Shown in pieces: positions 17,598 through 32,229 of a stretch of DNA of 64,000 nt. The notes under the pieces were generated by a model. The model did no database searches. It was not told where the DNA came from and worked only from the letters and a program-made list of their open reading frames with translations. Positions within the stretch are counted from its first letter, which is position 1. Every line of letters starts with the position of its first letter. The stretch is from Pseudomonas sp. Q2-TVG4-2. Its GTDB lineage: Bacteria; Pseudomonadota; Gammaproteobacteria; Pseudomonadales; Pseudomonadaceae. The translations under genes were made by a program, and so were the position numbers. The DNA lies in assembly GCF_013620795.1 (NCBI RefSeq), contig NZ_LGLW01000007.1, positions 186,001 through 250,000 on the forward strand, in the 5' to 3' direction.

Positions 17598-18808
17598 TGA
17601 GCAAGTTCATGGAATGGGTGGATGCGCGTTTCCCCGCGACCAAAATGTGGGAAGACCATCTAAGCAAGTACTACGCACCGAAGAATTTCAACGTCTTGTA
17701 TTTCTTCGGATCCCTGGCGCTGCTGGTTTTGGTCAACCAGATCATCACCGGTATCTGGCTGACCATGAGCTTCGAGCCGTCCGCCGAGGGTGCCTTCGCG
17801 TCCGTCGAATACATCATGCGTGATGTGGAGTTCGGCTGGATCATTCGCTACCTGCACTCCACAGGCGCATCGGCGTTCTTCGTCGTGGTCTATCTACACA
17901 TGTTCCGCGGCATTCTTTACGGTTCCTACCAGAAGCCGCGCGAGCTGGTGTGGATCTTCGGCATGATGATCTACCTCGCTCTAATGGCCGAAGCGTTCAT
18001 GGGTTATCTGCTGCCTTGGGGGCAGATGTCCTACTGGGGCGCCCAGGTGATCATCTCGTTGTTCGGTGCAATCCCGGTGATCGGCGCGGATCTGACCCAG
18101 TGGATTCGTGGTGATTACCTGATTTCCGGTATCACGCTGAACCGTTTCTTTGCGCTGCACGTCATCGCGCTGCCGATCGTGATTCTTGGCCTGGTCGTGC
18201 TGCACATCCTGGCGCTTCACGAAGTCGGCTCGAATAACCCGATGGGTGTGGACATCAAGAAAACCAAGGACGAAGCAGGTATGCCGCTGGATGGCATTCC
18301 GTTCCATCCTTACTACACGGTCAAGGACATCGTCGGTGTGGTGGTATTCCTGTTCGTGTTCTGCGCCATCGTGTTCTTCTTCCCTGAGATGGGTGGCTAC
18401 TTCCTAGAGAAGCCGAACTTCGAGGCTGCGAACGCTTTCAAGACGCCTGAGCACATCGCGCCGGTATGGTACTTCACGCCTTACTACGCGATTCTGCGCG
18501 CCGTTCCGGACAAGCTTCTGGGCGTTATCGCCATGGGTGCCGCCATCGCCGTGCTGTTCGTGCTGCCATGGCTGGATCGTAGTCCAGTCAAGTCCATGCG
18601 TTACAAGGGCTGGATGAGCAAGATCGCACTTGTGCTGTTCTGCATCTCCTTCGTCATCCTCGGCGTGCTTGGTGTGCTGTCTCCGACGCCTGAGCGTACG
18701 TTGGTATCTCGGATCTGTACTGCTATCTACTTCGGTTACTTCATCCTGATGCCGTTCTACACCAAGCTCGAGAAGACCAAAGTAGTTCCGCAAAGGGTGG
18801 CTGGCTGA
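17594..18808 (+). CDS. petB: Cytochrome b subunit of bc1 complex
   Basis: 404-residue diheme cytochrome b that holds the quinol oxidation and quinone reduction sites. Eight or more membrane segments; heme ligands lie in the LHSTGAS/YLHMFRG and NRFFALHVIALP...VVLHI helices, and the Qo-site PEWY-type loop appears as PVWYFTPYYAI. The ATG at 17594 overlaps the petA stop by four bases; a second ATG follows at once (17597) and could be the real start. Confidence 0.97.
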   Translation: MMSKFMEWVDARFPATKMWEDHLSKYYAPKNFNVLYFFGSLALLVLVNQIITGIWLTMSFEPSAEGAFASVEYIMRDVEFGWIIRYLHSTGASAFFVVVYLHMFRGILYGSYQKPRELVWIFGMMIYLALMAEAFMGYLLPWGQMSYWGAQVIISLFGAIPVIGADLTQWIRGDYLISGITLNRFFALHVIALPIVILGLVVLHILALHEVGSNNPMGVDIKKTKDEAGMPLDGIPFHPYYTVKDIVGVVVFLFVFCAIVFFFPEMGGYFLEKPNFEAANAFKTPEHIAPVWYFTPYYAILRAVPDKLLGVIAMGAAIAVLFVLPWLDRSPVKSMRYKGWMSKIALVLFCISFVILGVLGVLSPTPERTLVSRICTAIYFGYFILMPFYTKLEKTKVVPQRVAG

Positions 18809-19617
18809 TGAAAAAGCAATTCGCTGCATTGATTCTTGCACTGGTGCCGGCATTCGGTTTCGCCGCTGGCGGTGGCGCTCACCTTGATGAGGTCGACATC
18901 GATCTGACCGACAAGGTGGCGCTGCAGGATGGTCTGAAGACTTTCGCCAACTACTGCATGGGCTGTCACAGTGCGCAATACCAGCGCTACGAGCGTGTCG
19001 CGACCGATCTGGGGATTCCAGCGGATGTGATGCTCGACAGTGTGGTTTTCAGTGGTGCCAAGATTGGCGATCACATGAAGATTGGGATGAAGCCGGACGA
19101 CGCCAAGGCCTGGTTCGGCGCGGCTCCGCCGGATCTGACACTGGTAGCGCGAGTGCGTGGCAACGACTGGCTGTACTCGTACATGCGCAGCTTCTATGAA
19201 GATCCGGCGCGCCCTTACGGCGTCAATAACACGGTTTTCCCCAACGTCGGTATGCCGCATGTTCTCGCGCCGCTGCAAGGCCGCCAGGTTCTGCCGGGCA
19301 AGCTGCCTGAGGGCGAATCCGTAGCCTGCAAACAGGTTCAGGTCGTTGAAGATGGCCGCAAGCAGTTCGATCCGTTGACCGGTACCCCGATCACGCACGA
19401 AGACTGCAATGCCATGACAGTTGTGCCGGGCACCGGTGAGCTGACCGAGGCGGAGTATGACGAGAAGATCAAGAACCTGGTGACCTTCCTGGCTTACTCG
19501 GCGAACCCAGTCAAGCTGGAAAGTCAGCGCATCGGTACCTACGTACTGCTGTTCCTGGCGTTCTTCTTCGTCTTTGCCTATCTGCTCAAGCGGGAATATT
19601 GGAAAGACGTCCACTGA
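18808..19617 (+). CDS. petC: Cytochrome c1 subunit of bc1 complex
   Basis: 269-residue membrane-anchored c-type cytochrome. It has a cleavable signal peptide (about 1-20, ending FGFAAG), the heme attachment site CMGCH at 50-54, and a C-terminal anchor helix (about 243-262) followed by KREYWKDVH. It shares one base with the petB stop. The complex donates electrons to periplasmic cytochrome c. Confidence 0.97.
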   Translation: MKKQFAALILALVPAFGFAAGGGAHLDEVDIDLTDKVALQDGLKTFANYCMGCHSAQYQRYERVATDLGIPADVMLDSVVFSGAKIGDHMKIGMKPDDAKAWFGAAPPDLTLVARVRGNDWLYSYMRSFYEDPARPYGVNNTVFPNVGMPHVLAPLQGRQVLPGKLPEGESVACKQVQVVEDGRKQFDPLTGTPITHEDCNAMTVVPGTGELTEAEYDEKIKNLVTFLAYSANPVKLESQRIGTYVLLFLAFFFVFAYLLKREYWKDVH

Positions 19618-19641
19618 TCCTTCGCTGTTTTGCGGTACTCT

Positions 19642-19670
19642 GCGCGCGCCCTTTTGGGCGCGTGCTTTTT
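19642..19670 (+). terminator. Terminator of petABC
   Basis: Ten-base arms (19642-19651 and 19656-19665, one G-T pair) around a TTTT loop, followed by a T-run. It begins 25 bases after petC. Confidence 0.9.
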
Positions 19671-19706
19671 TATGCCATCCCACAATTCCAATGAAGGAGG
19701 GACCCT

Positions 19707-20324
19707 ATGGCCGCTACCAATCGGTTGGCCTGCTATTCCGATCCCGCCGACCATTATTCGCATCGGGTACGCTATGTACTCGCTGAAAAAGGCGTCAGCG
19801 TAGAGATAATAGACGTTGACCCGGCGCACTGTCCGGTCAGACTGACTGAGGTAAATCCATACGCCAGCGTGCCTACGCTGGTGGATCGTGATCTGGCGCT
19901 GTACGAGCCGAATGTGATCACTGAGTACCTGGAAGAGCGTTATCCGCACCCGCCATTGCTTCCGGTGTATCCCGTGGCCAGAGCCAATACCCGACTGCTG
20001 GTGCATAGGGTTCAGCGGGATTGGTGTGCCCTGGTGGATCGAATCGCCGATCGCCGTACTGCCGATGCGCCACGAGCGCAGGCGCGCAAGGAGCTGCGAG
20101 AAAGCCTGACAGGTGTATCGCCTGTGTTCGCTGAGAAGCCATTCTTCATGAGCGATGAGATCAGCCTGGTGGATTGCTGTCTGTTGCCGATCTTGTGGCG
20201 TTTGCCCAAACTCGGCATAGAGCTGCCGCGGGCCGCGAAACCGCTACTTGATTACATGGAAGTCAACTTTGCTCGAGAGGCCTTCCAGGTCAGTCTATCC
20301 GCCGTTGAGCGCGGCATGCGCTAA
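19707..20324 (+). CDS. sspA: Stringent starvation protein A
   Basis: 205-residue RNA-polymerase-associated protein with a glutathione S-transferase fold but no known transferase activity. The N-terminal thioredoxin-like part (about 1-80) includes [13 protein letters not shown] and [22 protein letters not shown]; the C-terminal part is helical. It modulates transcription in stationary phase and virulence in several gammaproteobacteria. A strong AAGGAGG site precedes the ATG. sspB follows after 12 bases. Confidence 0.95.
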   Translation: MAATNRLACYSDPADHYSHRVRYVLAEKGVSVEIIDVDPAHCPVRLTEVNPYASVPTLVDRDLALYEPNVITEYLEERYPHPPLLPVYPVARANTRLLVHRVQRDWCALVDRIADRRTADAPRAQARKELRESLTGVSPVFAEKPFFMSDEISLVDCCLLPILWRLPKLGIELPRAAKPLLDYMEVNFAREAFQVSLSAVERGMR

Positions 20325-20336
20325 GAGAGGCTGTAT

Positions 20337-20747
20337 ATGACTTCAAGTCGTCCTTATCTGGTTCGGGCGCTGTATGAGTGGATCGTCGATAACGACTGCA
20401 CCCCGCATTTGCTGGTCAATACTGATCACCCCGGCGTTCAGGTGCCGGATGGCTTTGCCAGTGATGGTCAAATCGTATTGAACGTGGCGCCAAGTGCTGT
20501 TCGCCATCTGCAGATGAACAACCAGGCGATCAGCTTCGAAGGTCGCTTCGGTGGTGTGCCCCACAGCCTGCATGTCCCATCTGCCGCGATCATGGCGATC
20601 TATGCCCGAGAGAATGGGCAGGGGATGGTGTTCGAGATCGAGCCTACCCCACCTGGCGACGATACACCGGCTGACGATTCGTCCGACACAGGCACATCGC
20701 CGCGTCCGGCTTCCGGCGGGCGTCCTAGCCTGAAGGTCGTCAAGTAA
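20337..20747 (+). CDS. sspB: ClpXP protease specificity-enhancing factor SspB
   Basis: 136-residue adaptor that binds ssrA-tagged proteins and delivers them to ClpXP. The folded domain (about 1-110) starts with RPYLVRALYEWIVDNDCTPHLLVN; a flexible acidic/proline linker leads to the C-terminal RPSLKVVK, the ClpX-binding tail. Both the adaptor domain and the tail are intact. Confidence 0.95.
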   Translation: MTSSRPYLVRALYEWIVDNDCTPHLLVNTDHPGVQVPDGFASDGQIVLNVAPSAVRHLQMNNQAISFEGRFGGVPHSLHVPSAAIMAIYARENGQGMVFEIEPTPPGDDTPADDSSDTGTSPRPASGGRPSLKVVK

Positions 20748-20759
20748 GTCCAGGAAAAG

Positions 20760-20789
20760 CGTGGCAACCTTGCAGGCTTGGCTGCCACG
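20760..20789. terminator. Possible bidirectional hairpin between sspB and dolP
   Basis: CGTGGCA (20760-20766) pairs with TGCCACG (20783-20789). It lies between convergent genes; no good T-run follows on either side. Confidence 0.4.
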
Positions 20790-20810
20790 TGGGATCAGTT
20801 TGTAACTCGC

Positions 20811-22457
<1,647 letters not shown>

Positions 22458-22461
<4 letters not shown>

Positions 22462-24254
22462 TAGGGCGTATCCGTCAGCGGCTGAACATCACCGTCGCGG
22501 AATTCGGCCCACGGCAGGCTTCGCTCGATTCGCTGTTCTGGGGTAATGCTCAGCGTGCCGGATAGACCTTCGAGCCGTGTGTCCGGGAGTGCCAGCAACT
22601 GATTCAGGCGCGGTGCTAGCAGATAGGCATCAGCGCCCATGGCGTACAACCTGCCGAGGCTGCCTCGGGCTTGCGGCCACTTGCGTTCGATTTCTTGACG
22701 AAGTGGTAATTGAGCATCGAGCAGCCAGGGCGTTTCGGTGAAGCGAATGCCTTCGAGGTCAAGGTATTGCGTGCGATTGTCGGTGGCAGCGTGCAAGTGG
22801 GAGGTGGCATACACGGGCAGGTCACCGGCGTACTGGAATATCAGGGTGGGTTTGACCTGCTGCGCCTGCTGAGGTGTCGCTGCCAGGAAGAGGAAATCCA
22901 CGTCCTGGCGGCGTGATGGCTGAGACTCGGCGCTATTGCTGGTGATGCTCTCGCGCTGCGCTTGGTTTCCGCTGCTGCTGACCTGCAGCAGCCTGGCGAT
23001 TTGATTGGCCAGCTCGATCGGTTCGGCCAGGGGCTCGGCAGCTATGACTACTCCGCCTTGTGCCTGCCACTCCTGGCGAAAGGCTTCAAACACGCGGTTG
23101 CCCCAATCGCCACGAGGCGTCAGCGCTATCGCACGGCGGTGCCCGTCGGCCCAGGCGCGGCGTGCCACTTCGCGCGCTTCGTCTTCTGCGGCCAGGCCGA
23201 ACTGGAACAGCTGCGGTGGCGCCTTTTGATTCGCATCGCTGTAGTTGAGAGCGAGGGTAGTGATTGGGAGCTGCTCGCGGGCAGCCAGCTGGCGGACCAT
23301 GTCCTTTTCCAGCGGGCCGATCACCAGTTCGACGCCGGAGGCGGTTGCTTGTCGGTAGAAGTCGTCCAGCGAGGCTAGGCGGGTACTGTCGAACAGCTCG
23401 ATCTTCAGATCTTGCCGCGCTTCCAAATGAGCGGCGAGAAAGCCGTCACGCAGGGCGCGCGCTACGCTGGCCAGCGGACCGTCCATCGGCAGCAGCAGGG
23501 CCACGTGTGACAAGGGCTTGTCCGCCAGCTCGCGAAGCTTGATCAGCGGCTCAGGCAGACGCCGGGCGGCAGGGTGGTTGGGGTTCTGCTGTATCCAGGC
23601 GTCGATCGCCCGCTGTTGCTGGCCGATGGTACCTGCCTGCTTGACGGTGGCTGCAAGTGATAGCCAGCCGGCCAGATCCACGTCTGGGGTGGGCTGCAGC
23701 TGATCGGGCGGCAGGGCCGAAACCAGCGACCAGATTGTTTCGTGATTCCGCTCGGCCGCGTCACCGCTCAGCAGGGGGGCGATGAACGTGCGTTCGCGTG
23801 CCGCGTCGAGCGGCTGCTTGTTTGCTTCGAGCGCTTGCGCGCGTGTCAGCTGAGCGCGTAATTGCTGTTCGACGGGCAATTCCGCGAGACGCTCGAAGGC
23901 TGGGTGTTGCAGGGCTTGAAGGGCGCGCTGCGGTTCGCCTTCGGCCAGTGCCAGCTCCGCTTCGAGGGTTTTTGCAAACATTTGTTGCGCCGGCATCAGT
24001 TGCTCAATAGCGACCTGCTCGAGTATCTGTCGAGCCTGCGCCTGGTCGCCCTGTTGCATGCTCTGGTCGGCCGCTGACAATCGCAGCAGGGCGGCCTTTC
24101 CGGGTTCGCTGGCGTCGGCCTCCTTCAGCAGCTGTTGCGTTGATGCCTGAGGGGTGCGTGGTAGCTCGCCCAGTGTCGAGGATGGCGAGCTGGCGCAGGC
24201 TGAAAGCACGGCAGCAATGCATAAGAAAAGAAGCGGGCGAAAGCGAGCCATCAT
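22458..24254 (-). CDS. lpoA: Penicillin-binding protein activator LpoA
   Basis: 598-residue outer-membrane lipoprotein that activates the class A penicillin-binding protein PBP1a across the periplasm. The signal peptide ends in lipobox LSACASS; an N-terminal TPR-like helical region (about 30-260) is followed by a periplasmic binding protein-like domain (about 270-590; starts HVALLLPMDGPLASVARALRDGF). ATG 24254 or the adjacent 24251 fits an AGGA site and the signal peptide; a longer upstream extension was rejected. First gene of lpoA-yraN-diaA-dolP. Confidence 0.93.
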
Positions 24255-24375
24255 GTGATCATTCCTGGAGGCGCTGGCGGGTGTCGGAGGATTGTACCCA
24301 AGCGCTGGCGGGGCTGCGATGTCGCGGCCGCTAAACGGGCTACAATGCGCGTTTTCCGTGATTGAGGTATGCCCT

Positions 24376-25251
24376 GTGACTGCGCCAGACGATGTGAATT
24401 CCGCGGCAGGCACGCTCTACGTCGTCGCTACGCCCATTGGTAATCTGGAAGACATTAGTGCGCGGGCGTTGCGCGTGTTGGCAGAGGTAGCGCTGATTGC
24501 AGCGGAGGATACCCGTCACTCGGCTCGGCTGATGCAGCACTTCGGTATCAGCACACCTCTGGCTGCATGTCACGAGCACAATGAGCGGGACGAGGGTGGG
24601 CGTTTTATAAAGCGGCTACTGGCCGGTGGCGATGTGGCGCTGATATCCGATGCCGGCACGCCATTGATATCTGACCCCGGATACCATCTGGTCAGGCAAG
24701 CGCGCGCGGCAGGCATACGCGTGGTGCCGCTCCCGGGAGCCTGTGCGCTGATTGCCGCGCTTTCTGCCGCGGGTTTGCCATCCGATCGATTCATCTTCGA
24801 GGGTTTTTTGCCCGCCAAGCAGGCCGCGCGCCGGTCCCGCCTGGAACAGTTGCGAGAAGAACCGCGTACGTTGATCTTCTATGAGGCCCCGCATCGTATC
24901 CTCGATTCGCTGATCGATCTGGAGGTGGTGTTCGGTCCGGATCGGCCAGCTGTGCTGGGGCGCGAACTGACCAAGACGTTCGAAACATTGAAGGGGGCGC
25001 CACTTGCCGAGCTGCGCGCCTGGGTGGAATCCGACAGCAATCAACAGCGCGGGGAATGCGTGCTTGTGATTGGAGGCTGGCAGGCGCCGCAGGGCGATGA
25101 CGCGGTCGATGCGAATACGCTTCGTGTGCTGCACCTGTTATTGGCGGAGCTGCCGGTGAAACGAGCAGCGGCCGTTGCGTCCGAGATAACCGGTGTTAAA
25201 AAGAACCTGCTTTACCAGCTTGCATTACAGAACAAGCAATCGGATCGGTAG
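24376..25251 (+). CDS. rsmI: 16S rRNA (cytidine-1402-2'-O)-methyltransferase
   Basis: Tetrapyrrole-methylase-fold enzyme that 2'-O-methylates C1402 of 16S rRNA with RsmH, which is encoded 1.2 kb downstream and methylates N4 of the same base. Seen: [31 protein letters not shown] and [14 protein letters not shown] chose GTG 24376, giving 291 residues, close to the usual 286; the ATG codons further upstream have no homology after them. Divergent from lpoA. Confidence 0.93.
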   Translation: MTAPDDVNSAAGTLYVVATPIGNLEDISARALRVLAEVALIAAEDTRHSARLMQHFGISTPLAACHEHNERDEGGRFIKRLLAGGDVALISDAGTPLISDPGYHLVRQARAAGIRVVPLPGACALIAALSAAGLPSDRFIFEGFLPAKQAARRSRLEQLREEPRTLIFYEAPHRILDSLIDLEVVFGPDRPAVLGRELTKTFETLKGAPLAELRAWVESDSNQQRGECVLVIGGWQAPQGDDAVDANTLRVLHLLLAELPVKRAAAVASEITGVKKNLLYQLALQNKQSDR

Positions 25252-25301
25252 TCGCGTTTTTATTCGTCGGTGTGCTGGCTGCGTCACGGAGGGCTGTCAG
25301 C

Positions 25302-25330
25302 TTGCAGGCCGGGGGCGGGCAAAGTACCCT
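25302..25330 (+). promoter_or_regulatory. Candidate promoter of rnpB
   Basis: TTGCAG (25302-25307), 17-base spacer, TACCCT (25325-25330). The RNA would start 8-10 bases downstream, which fits the rnpB 5' end. Confidence 0.6.
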
Positions 25331-25337
25331 AGCGGCC

Positions 25338-25696
25338 GGAGAGTCGATCGGACAGTCGCTGTTCTATCCTGTTTACAGGATAGGAGGGAGGAAAGTCCGG
25401 GCTCCATAGGGCGAAGTGCCAGGTAACGCCTGGGAGGCGTGAGCCTACGGAAAGTGCCACAGAAAATAACCGCCTAAGCGCCTCGGCGCCGGTAAGGGTG
25501 AAAAGGTGCGGTAAGAGCGCACCGCACGGCTGGCAACAGTCCGTGGCTAGGTAAACCCCACTTGGAGCAAGACCAAATAGGGATCCATTGGCGTGGCCCG
25601 CGCTGGATCCGGGTAGGTTGCTAGAGGCAGTCAGTGATGGCTGTCGTAGAGGAATGACTGTCCTCGACAGAACCCGGCTTACAGATCGACTCTCCG
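25338..25696 (+). ncRNA. rnpB: RNase P RNA (type A)
   Basis: Catalytic RNA of RNase P, which matures tRNA 5' ends; about 359 nt. The 5' end GGAGAGTCGATC (25338-25349) pairs with GATCGACTCTCC (25685-25696). The conserved GAGGAAAGTCCGGGCTCC core (25383 onward), the GGTAAGGGTGAAAAGG segment, AAACCCCACTTGGAGCAA and the CAGAACCCGGCTTACAGA tail are all present. The position between rsmI and mraZ matches other Pseudomonas. Confidence 0.96.
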
Positions 25697-25882
25697 ACCC
25701 TTCCGTTACGTCCTGCTTTTAAGTCCAAAATATTCTTGCTCTTAACAAAGTACTTTAACTTTGAAGTGCAGGTTTTTGGCTTGCCTGAATATATCTACCC
25801 TGTCTCTGCTCTGCTTTACCGTTTATCCCCTCTCTGCTCGCTAAATTCCCGTCCCATAAGGGTTTTTCCCGTCAGGCTCACC

Positions 25883-25912
25883 TTGACGGTGGGGCTGCTG
25901 CATTTCTATAGT
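25883..25912 (+). promoter_or_regulatory. Promoter of the mra (dcw) cluster
   Basis: TTGACG (25883-25888), 18-base spacer, TATAGT (25907-25912). The start point would fall near 25919, so the MraZ boxes lie right at and after it. Confidence 0.75.
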
Positions 25913-25919
25913 GCGCACA

Positions 25920-25945
25920 AGTGGTAGAAAGTGGAACGAAGTGGG
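25920..25945 (+). promoter_or_regulatory. MraZ operator boxes
   Basis: Three GTGG cores at 25921, 25931 and 25941, each preceded by A and exactly 10 bases apart. In E. coli, MraZ represses its own promoter through TGGGA-type repeats with 5-base spacers in the same place. Confidence 0.8.
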
Positions 25946-25986
25946 TTTTTATGGGCACGAACAGCTAACTCAGAGGGAACGCAGCC

Positions 25987-26442
25987 GTGTTTCGCGGAGC
26001 AAACGCCATCAGTCTCGATGCCAAAGGGCGGCTAGCCATGCCCAGCCGGTATCGTGACGAGCTCGTTTCGCGCTGCGAGGGCCAGCTGATCATCACCATC
26101 GACGCGGTTGATCGCTGTCTCGGTATATATCCGCTGCCCGAGTGGGAGCAGATCGAAGCCAAGCTCCGCGAGCTGCCATCGCTGCGAGAGGAGAGTCGCC
26201 GACTGCAGCGTTTGCTGATCGGTAACGCGGTGGATCTAGAAATGGACGGCAGTGGTCGCGTGCTGGTGCCGCCACGTTTGCGTGAGTACGCCGGCCTGGA
26301 TAAGCGGGCCATGCTGGTAGGTCAGCTGAACAAGTTCAGCCTGTGGAACGAGGACGACTGGAACGCGCAAGCAGATGCGGACCTGGCGGCCATTAAACAA
26401 CCCGGCGCGTTGCCGGAAGAATTGCGTGATCTAATCCTGTGA
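25987..26442 (+). CDS. mraZ: Transcriptional regulator MraZ
   Basis: 151-residue DNA-binding ring protein with two SpoVT-AbrB-like domains; it represses the dcw cluster. Each half carries a DxxGR motif (DAKGRLAMP near 14-22 and [17 protein letters not shown] near 86-102). It starts with GTG at 25987; there is no better ATG before [14 protein letters not shown]. Its TGA overlaps the rsmH GTG. Confidence 0.95.
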   Translation: MFRGANAISLDAKGRLAMPSRYRDELVSRCEGQLIITIDAVDRCLGIYPLPEWEQIEAKLRELPSLREESRRLQRLLIGNAVDLEMDGSGRVLVPPRLREYAGLDKRAMLVGQLNKFSLWNEDDWNAQADADLAAIKQPGALPEELRDLIL

Positions 26443-27382
26443 GCCAGACCAGCAGCTACAACCATGTGACCGTGTTGCTCGACGAGGCCGTTGCGGCGCT
26501 CGCTGTGCGGCCGGATGGCCGCTATCTGGATGGGACCTTCGGGCGCGGTGGGCACAGCCGCCTCCTGCTGCGGCAGCTTGGGCCTGATGGCTGTTTGCTA
26601 GGATTCGATAAAGACCCGCTAGCAATCGCTACGGGGCAAGCACTGGCGGCCGAGGATGGCCGCTTTGTCGTTGTGCAAAGAAGTTTTGCCGAGCTCGGCG
26701 CTGAAGTGGCGCAACGCGGCTGGACTGGCACCTTGAGTGGTGTCCTGTTGGATCTCGGCGTGTCTTCGCCGCAGCTGGACGATCCTGAGCGCGGCTTCAG
26801 CTTTCTCAACGATGGTCCGCTGGATATGCGCATGGATCCCAGCCGCGGGATCAGTGTCGCCGAATGGATTGCCACGGCCAGCGAGGATGACATCGCTCGC
26901 GTACTCAAAGAGTACGGCGAGGAGCGCTTCGCCAAGCGCATGGCGCGCGCCGTGGTTCAGCGCCGAGGTGAGCGGCCCTTTGAGCGCACGGCCGATCTCG
27001 CCCAGGTGCTGACGGTTGCCAATCCTGCCTGGGAGAAAGGCAAGAACCCGGCGACTCGCGCTTTTCAGGGGCTGCGCATCTTCATCAACAATGAGCTCGG
27101 CGACTTGGAAGCCGGACTCGAGGCTGCCCTGGAAGCGCTCGAGGTCGGCGGTCGGCTGGTCGTGATCAGCTTTCATTCGCTCGAAGACCGCATCGTTAAA
27201 CAATTCATGCGTCGCCATGCCAAGGGCGAAGCTGACACGCTGCCGCGTGACCTGCCGATCATTCCAGAGAGGTTCGTTCCGCGCATGAAATTGTTGGGCA
27301 AGCCGCAGTACGCGTCCGCGGATGAGGTTAAGGCCAACCCCCGCTCACGTAGTGCCGTAATGCGCGTTGCGGAGAAGTTGCG

Positions 27383-27386
<4 letters not shown>
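26439..27386 (+). CDS. rsmH: 16S rRNA (cytosine-1402-N4)-methyltransferase
   Basis: 315-residue SAM-dependent enzyme (formerly MraW). Seen: [31 protein letters not shown] as SAM motif [19 protein letters not shown], and [18 protein letters not shown] start at 26439, overlapping mraZ by four bases; its own stop overlaps ftsL the same way. It acts on the same nucleotide as RsmI. Confidence 0.96.
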
Positions 27387-29396
<2,010 letters not shown>

Positions 29397-29397
<1 letters not shown>

Positions 29398-30860
29398 TGC
29401 CGATGCCGTTGAACCAACTGCTGCCTCAGGCTGTCAGCGCGACACTGATTCGTGAGCTCACCTTGGACAGCCGCAAGGTACGTCCAGGCGATCTGTTTCT
29501 GGCTGTGCCGGGCCTTCGGCAAGACGGTCGCATACACATTGCGGATGCAATTTCCCGCGGCGCCGCAGCGGTCGCCTACGAAGCCGAAGATGCGCCTGAG
29601 ATGACCGCGGAGAGTGCGGTGCTGGTGCCGGTCCGCCGCCTGGCGGAGCAGTTGTCTGCGATCGCCGGTCGGTTTTATGGCGAGCCAAGCCGCAGCCTGC
29701 ATCTGGCCGGCGTCACCGGAACCAACGGCAAGACCAGCGTGACCTACCTCATCGCTCAGGCCCTGGATCGTCTGGGGGAGCGTTGCGGCATCATCGGCAC
29801 CCTTGGCACCGGCTTCCACGGCGAGCTCGTACTCGGGCAGCACACGACGCCTGATGCCATCGGCGTGCAGGCCAACCTGGCAAGCCTGCGCAAGCAGGGT
29901 GCCCGAGCCGTGGCGATGGAGGTTTCTTCCCACGGCCTCGCTCAGGGCAGGGTTGCCGCGCTGGCATTCGATGTGGCCGTGTTCACCAATCTATCGCGCG
30001 ACCACCTTGACTATCACGGCTCCATGGAAGCCTACGGTGAGGTCAAGGCCCGACTGTTCAAGATGCCGGGGCTCAGCTGCCGAGTGATCAATCTGGACGA
30101 TCCGTTCGGGCGCGTCCTCGCGGCAGAGCATGGGGAATCGCGGCTGATTACCTACAGCCTGGACGACGCTGCTGCTTATCTCTATTGCCCAGAAGCACGG
30201 CTGGACGATGACGGCATCCATGCGCGGCTGGTTACTCCGCAGGGTGAACGGTCGGTGCGTAGTCCGCTACTTGGTCGCTTCAACGTCAGCAACGTGCTCG
30301 CGGCGATCGGTGCACTGCTTGGGATGGACTATCCGTTGGATGAAGTCCTCGCCGTGCTACCGCAAATAGAAGGTCCTGCCGGCCGCATGCAGCGTCTGGG
30401 TGGCGGTGATTGCCCGCTGGTGGTGGTGGATTATGCCCATACGCCCGACGCGCTGGAAAAGGTCCTTGATGCGTTGCGCCCGCATACCCAGAGCAAGCTG
30501 CTGTGCTTGTTCGGCTGCGGCGGCGATCGCGATCGCGGCAAACGCGCGCTGATGGCCCGGGTCGCCGAGCGGTTGGCCGATCGTGTTGTGGTGACCGATG
30601 ACAACCCAAGAAATGAAGATCCCGTGCAGATTCTCGATGAGATTCGCGCCGGCTTCGGAGCGCCGGAGCAAGCTGTCTTCATGCCGGGCCGGGCCGCAGC
30701 CATCGCCGCCTGCATCGCCGGTAGCCATGCTGACGATGTCGTGCTGCTGGCCGGCAAGGGCCACGAGGATTATCAGGAAATCAAGGGCGAACGTTTGCCG
30801 TTCTCCGATCTTGACCAGGCCTCTATAGCCCTGGCTGTCTGGAGGAAATCCAATGCTTGA
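29397..30860 (+). CDS. murE: UDP-MurNAc-L-Ala-D-Glu--meso-DAP ligase
   Basis: 487-residue Mur ligase adding meso-diaminopimelate to UDP-MurNAc-dipeptide. ATP loop GVTGTNGKTSVTYL near residue 108, LSRDHLDYHGSMEAY, and the DAP-selecting DNPR at about 402-405, which rules out a lysine-adding enzyme. The ATG at 29397 shares one base with the ftsI stop and follows GGGAGGGCGG; a nearby second ATG (29403) is possible. Confidence 0.97.
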
Positions 30861-32229
30861 AGCTATGCACCTGACCGATTTGGTCGAACCGCTATCCGCC
30901 AAGCTGATCAACGCCGATACGACTTTCATCTCGGTCAGCACTGATAGCCGCGCCATCGAGCCAGGGCAGTTGTTCGTGGCGCTGACCGGCCCTCGTTTCG
31001 ATGGCCATGCCTATCTGGCCGAGGTCGCCGCCAAAGGCGCCGTGGCCGCATTGGTCGAGCGGCATGTGGCAGACGCTTCGCTGCCCCAGCTGGTGGTCGC
31101 GGACAGTCGCATCGCCTTGGGTCAGCTAGGGGCCCTGAATCGTGCCGCCTTTACCGGGCCGGTCGCGGCGATTACCGGCTCCAGCGGCAAGACCAGCGTC
31201 AAGGAGCTCCTCGCCAGCATTCTGCGTGCTGCCTATGGCGCCGATGCGGTGTTGGCCACTCGAGGCAACCTCAACAACGATCTTGGGGCTCCGCTGACCC
31301 TACTTGAACTGGCGCCTCAGCATCAGGCTGCAGTGATCGAACTGGGCGCTTCGCGTGTCGGAGAAATCGCCTATACCGTCCGCCTGACACAGCCGGATGT
31401 CAGCGTGATTACCAATGCTGGCACCGCCCATGTTGGCGAATTCGGTGGGCCGGACAAAATTGTCGAGGCCAAGGGCGAGATACTCGACGGCCTAGGCGCT
31501 AATGGCATCGCCGTGCTCAACCGCGATGACCGAGCGTACACGACCTGGGAGGGACGCGCGGCTGGCAAGCGCGTGGTGAGCTTCGCAATAAAGAGCCCCC
31601 TGGCAGATTTTCATCCGGCTTCGATCGGCTACGACTTACGCGGTTGCCCCAACTTCGTCCTGGCCGGGCCGTCCGGGACGGTGCGCGTCCAGCTTAATCT
31701 GCTCGGCCGCCACAGCGTCGCCAACGCACTCACCGCCGCTGCAGCTGCCAGTGCGCTGGGCGTCGCGCGCGAACACATCGTCGCAGGCCTCGAAAGCCTG
31801 CAGCCGGTCAAGGGCCGAGGTGTCGCGCAGGTACTCAGTAATGGTGTACGCCTCATTGATGACACCTATAACGCCAACCCGGCCTCCATCTGCGCGGCCA
31901 TTGATGTGCTGGCCGGCTTTGCCGGACGCACCGTGCTGGCGTTGGGCGACATGGGCGAGTTGGGTGATTGGGCCGAGCAGGGCCATCGCGAGGTCGGCAG
32001 TTACGCCGCAGACAAGGTAGATATCTTGTTCGCGGTTGGACCGCTGATGAAGCATGCCGTTGACGCCTTCGGTGCCGGCGGTCGTCATTTCGCCGATCAG
32101 CAAAGTCTGATCGAGGCGCTGCGCCTGGAGCAGGGCAACGCCACCACCATTTTGATCAAGGGATCACGGAGCGCTGCGATGGATAAGGTCGTCGCTGCGC
32201 TTTCCGCATCCGGCATGGAGAAACATTGA
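30853..32229 (+). CDS. murF: UDP-MurNAc-tripeptide--D-Ala-D-Ala ligase
   Basis: 458-residue Mur ligase that adds D-Ala-D-Ala (made by Ddl, encoded 6 kb downstream). ATP loop [27 protein letters not shown], and [11 protein letters not shown] are seen. It overlaps murE by eight bases and mraY by one. Confidence 0.97.
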   Translation: MLEAMHLTDLVEPLSAKLINADTTFISVSTDSRAIEPGQLFVALTGPRFDGHAYLAEVAAKGAVAALVERHVADASLPQLVVADSRIALGQLGALNRAAFTGPVAAITGSSGKTSVKELLASILRAAYGADAVLATRGNLNNDLGAPLTLLELAPQHQAAVIELGASRVGEIAYTVRLTQPDVSVITNAGTAHVGEFGGPDKIVEAKGEILDGLGANGIAVLNRDDRAYTTWEGRAAGKRVVSFAIKSPLADFHPASIGYDLRGCPNFVLAGPSGTVRVQLNLLGRHSVANALTAAAAASALGVAREHIVAGLESLQPVKGRGVAQVLSNGVRLIDDTYNANPASICAAIDVLAGFAGRTVLALGDMGELGDWAEQGHREVGSYAADKVDILFAVGPLMKHAVDAFGAGGRHFADQQSLIEALRLEQGNATTILIKGSRSAAMDKVVAALSASGMEKH

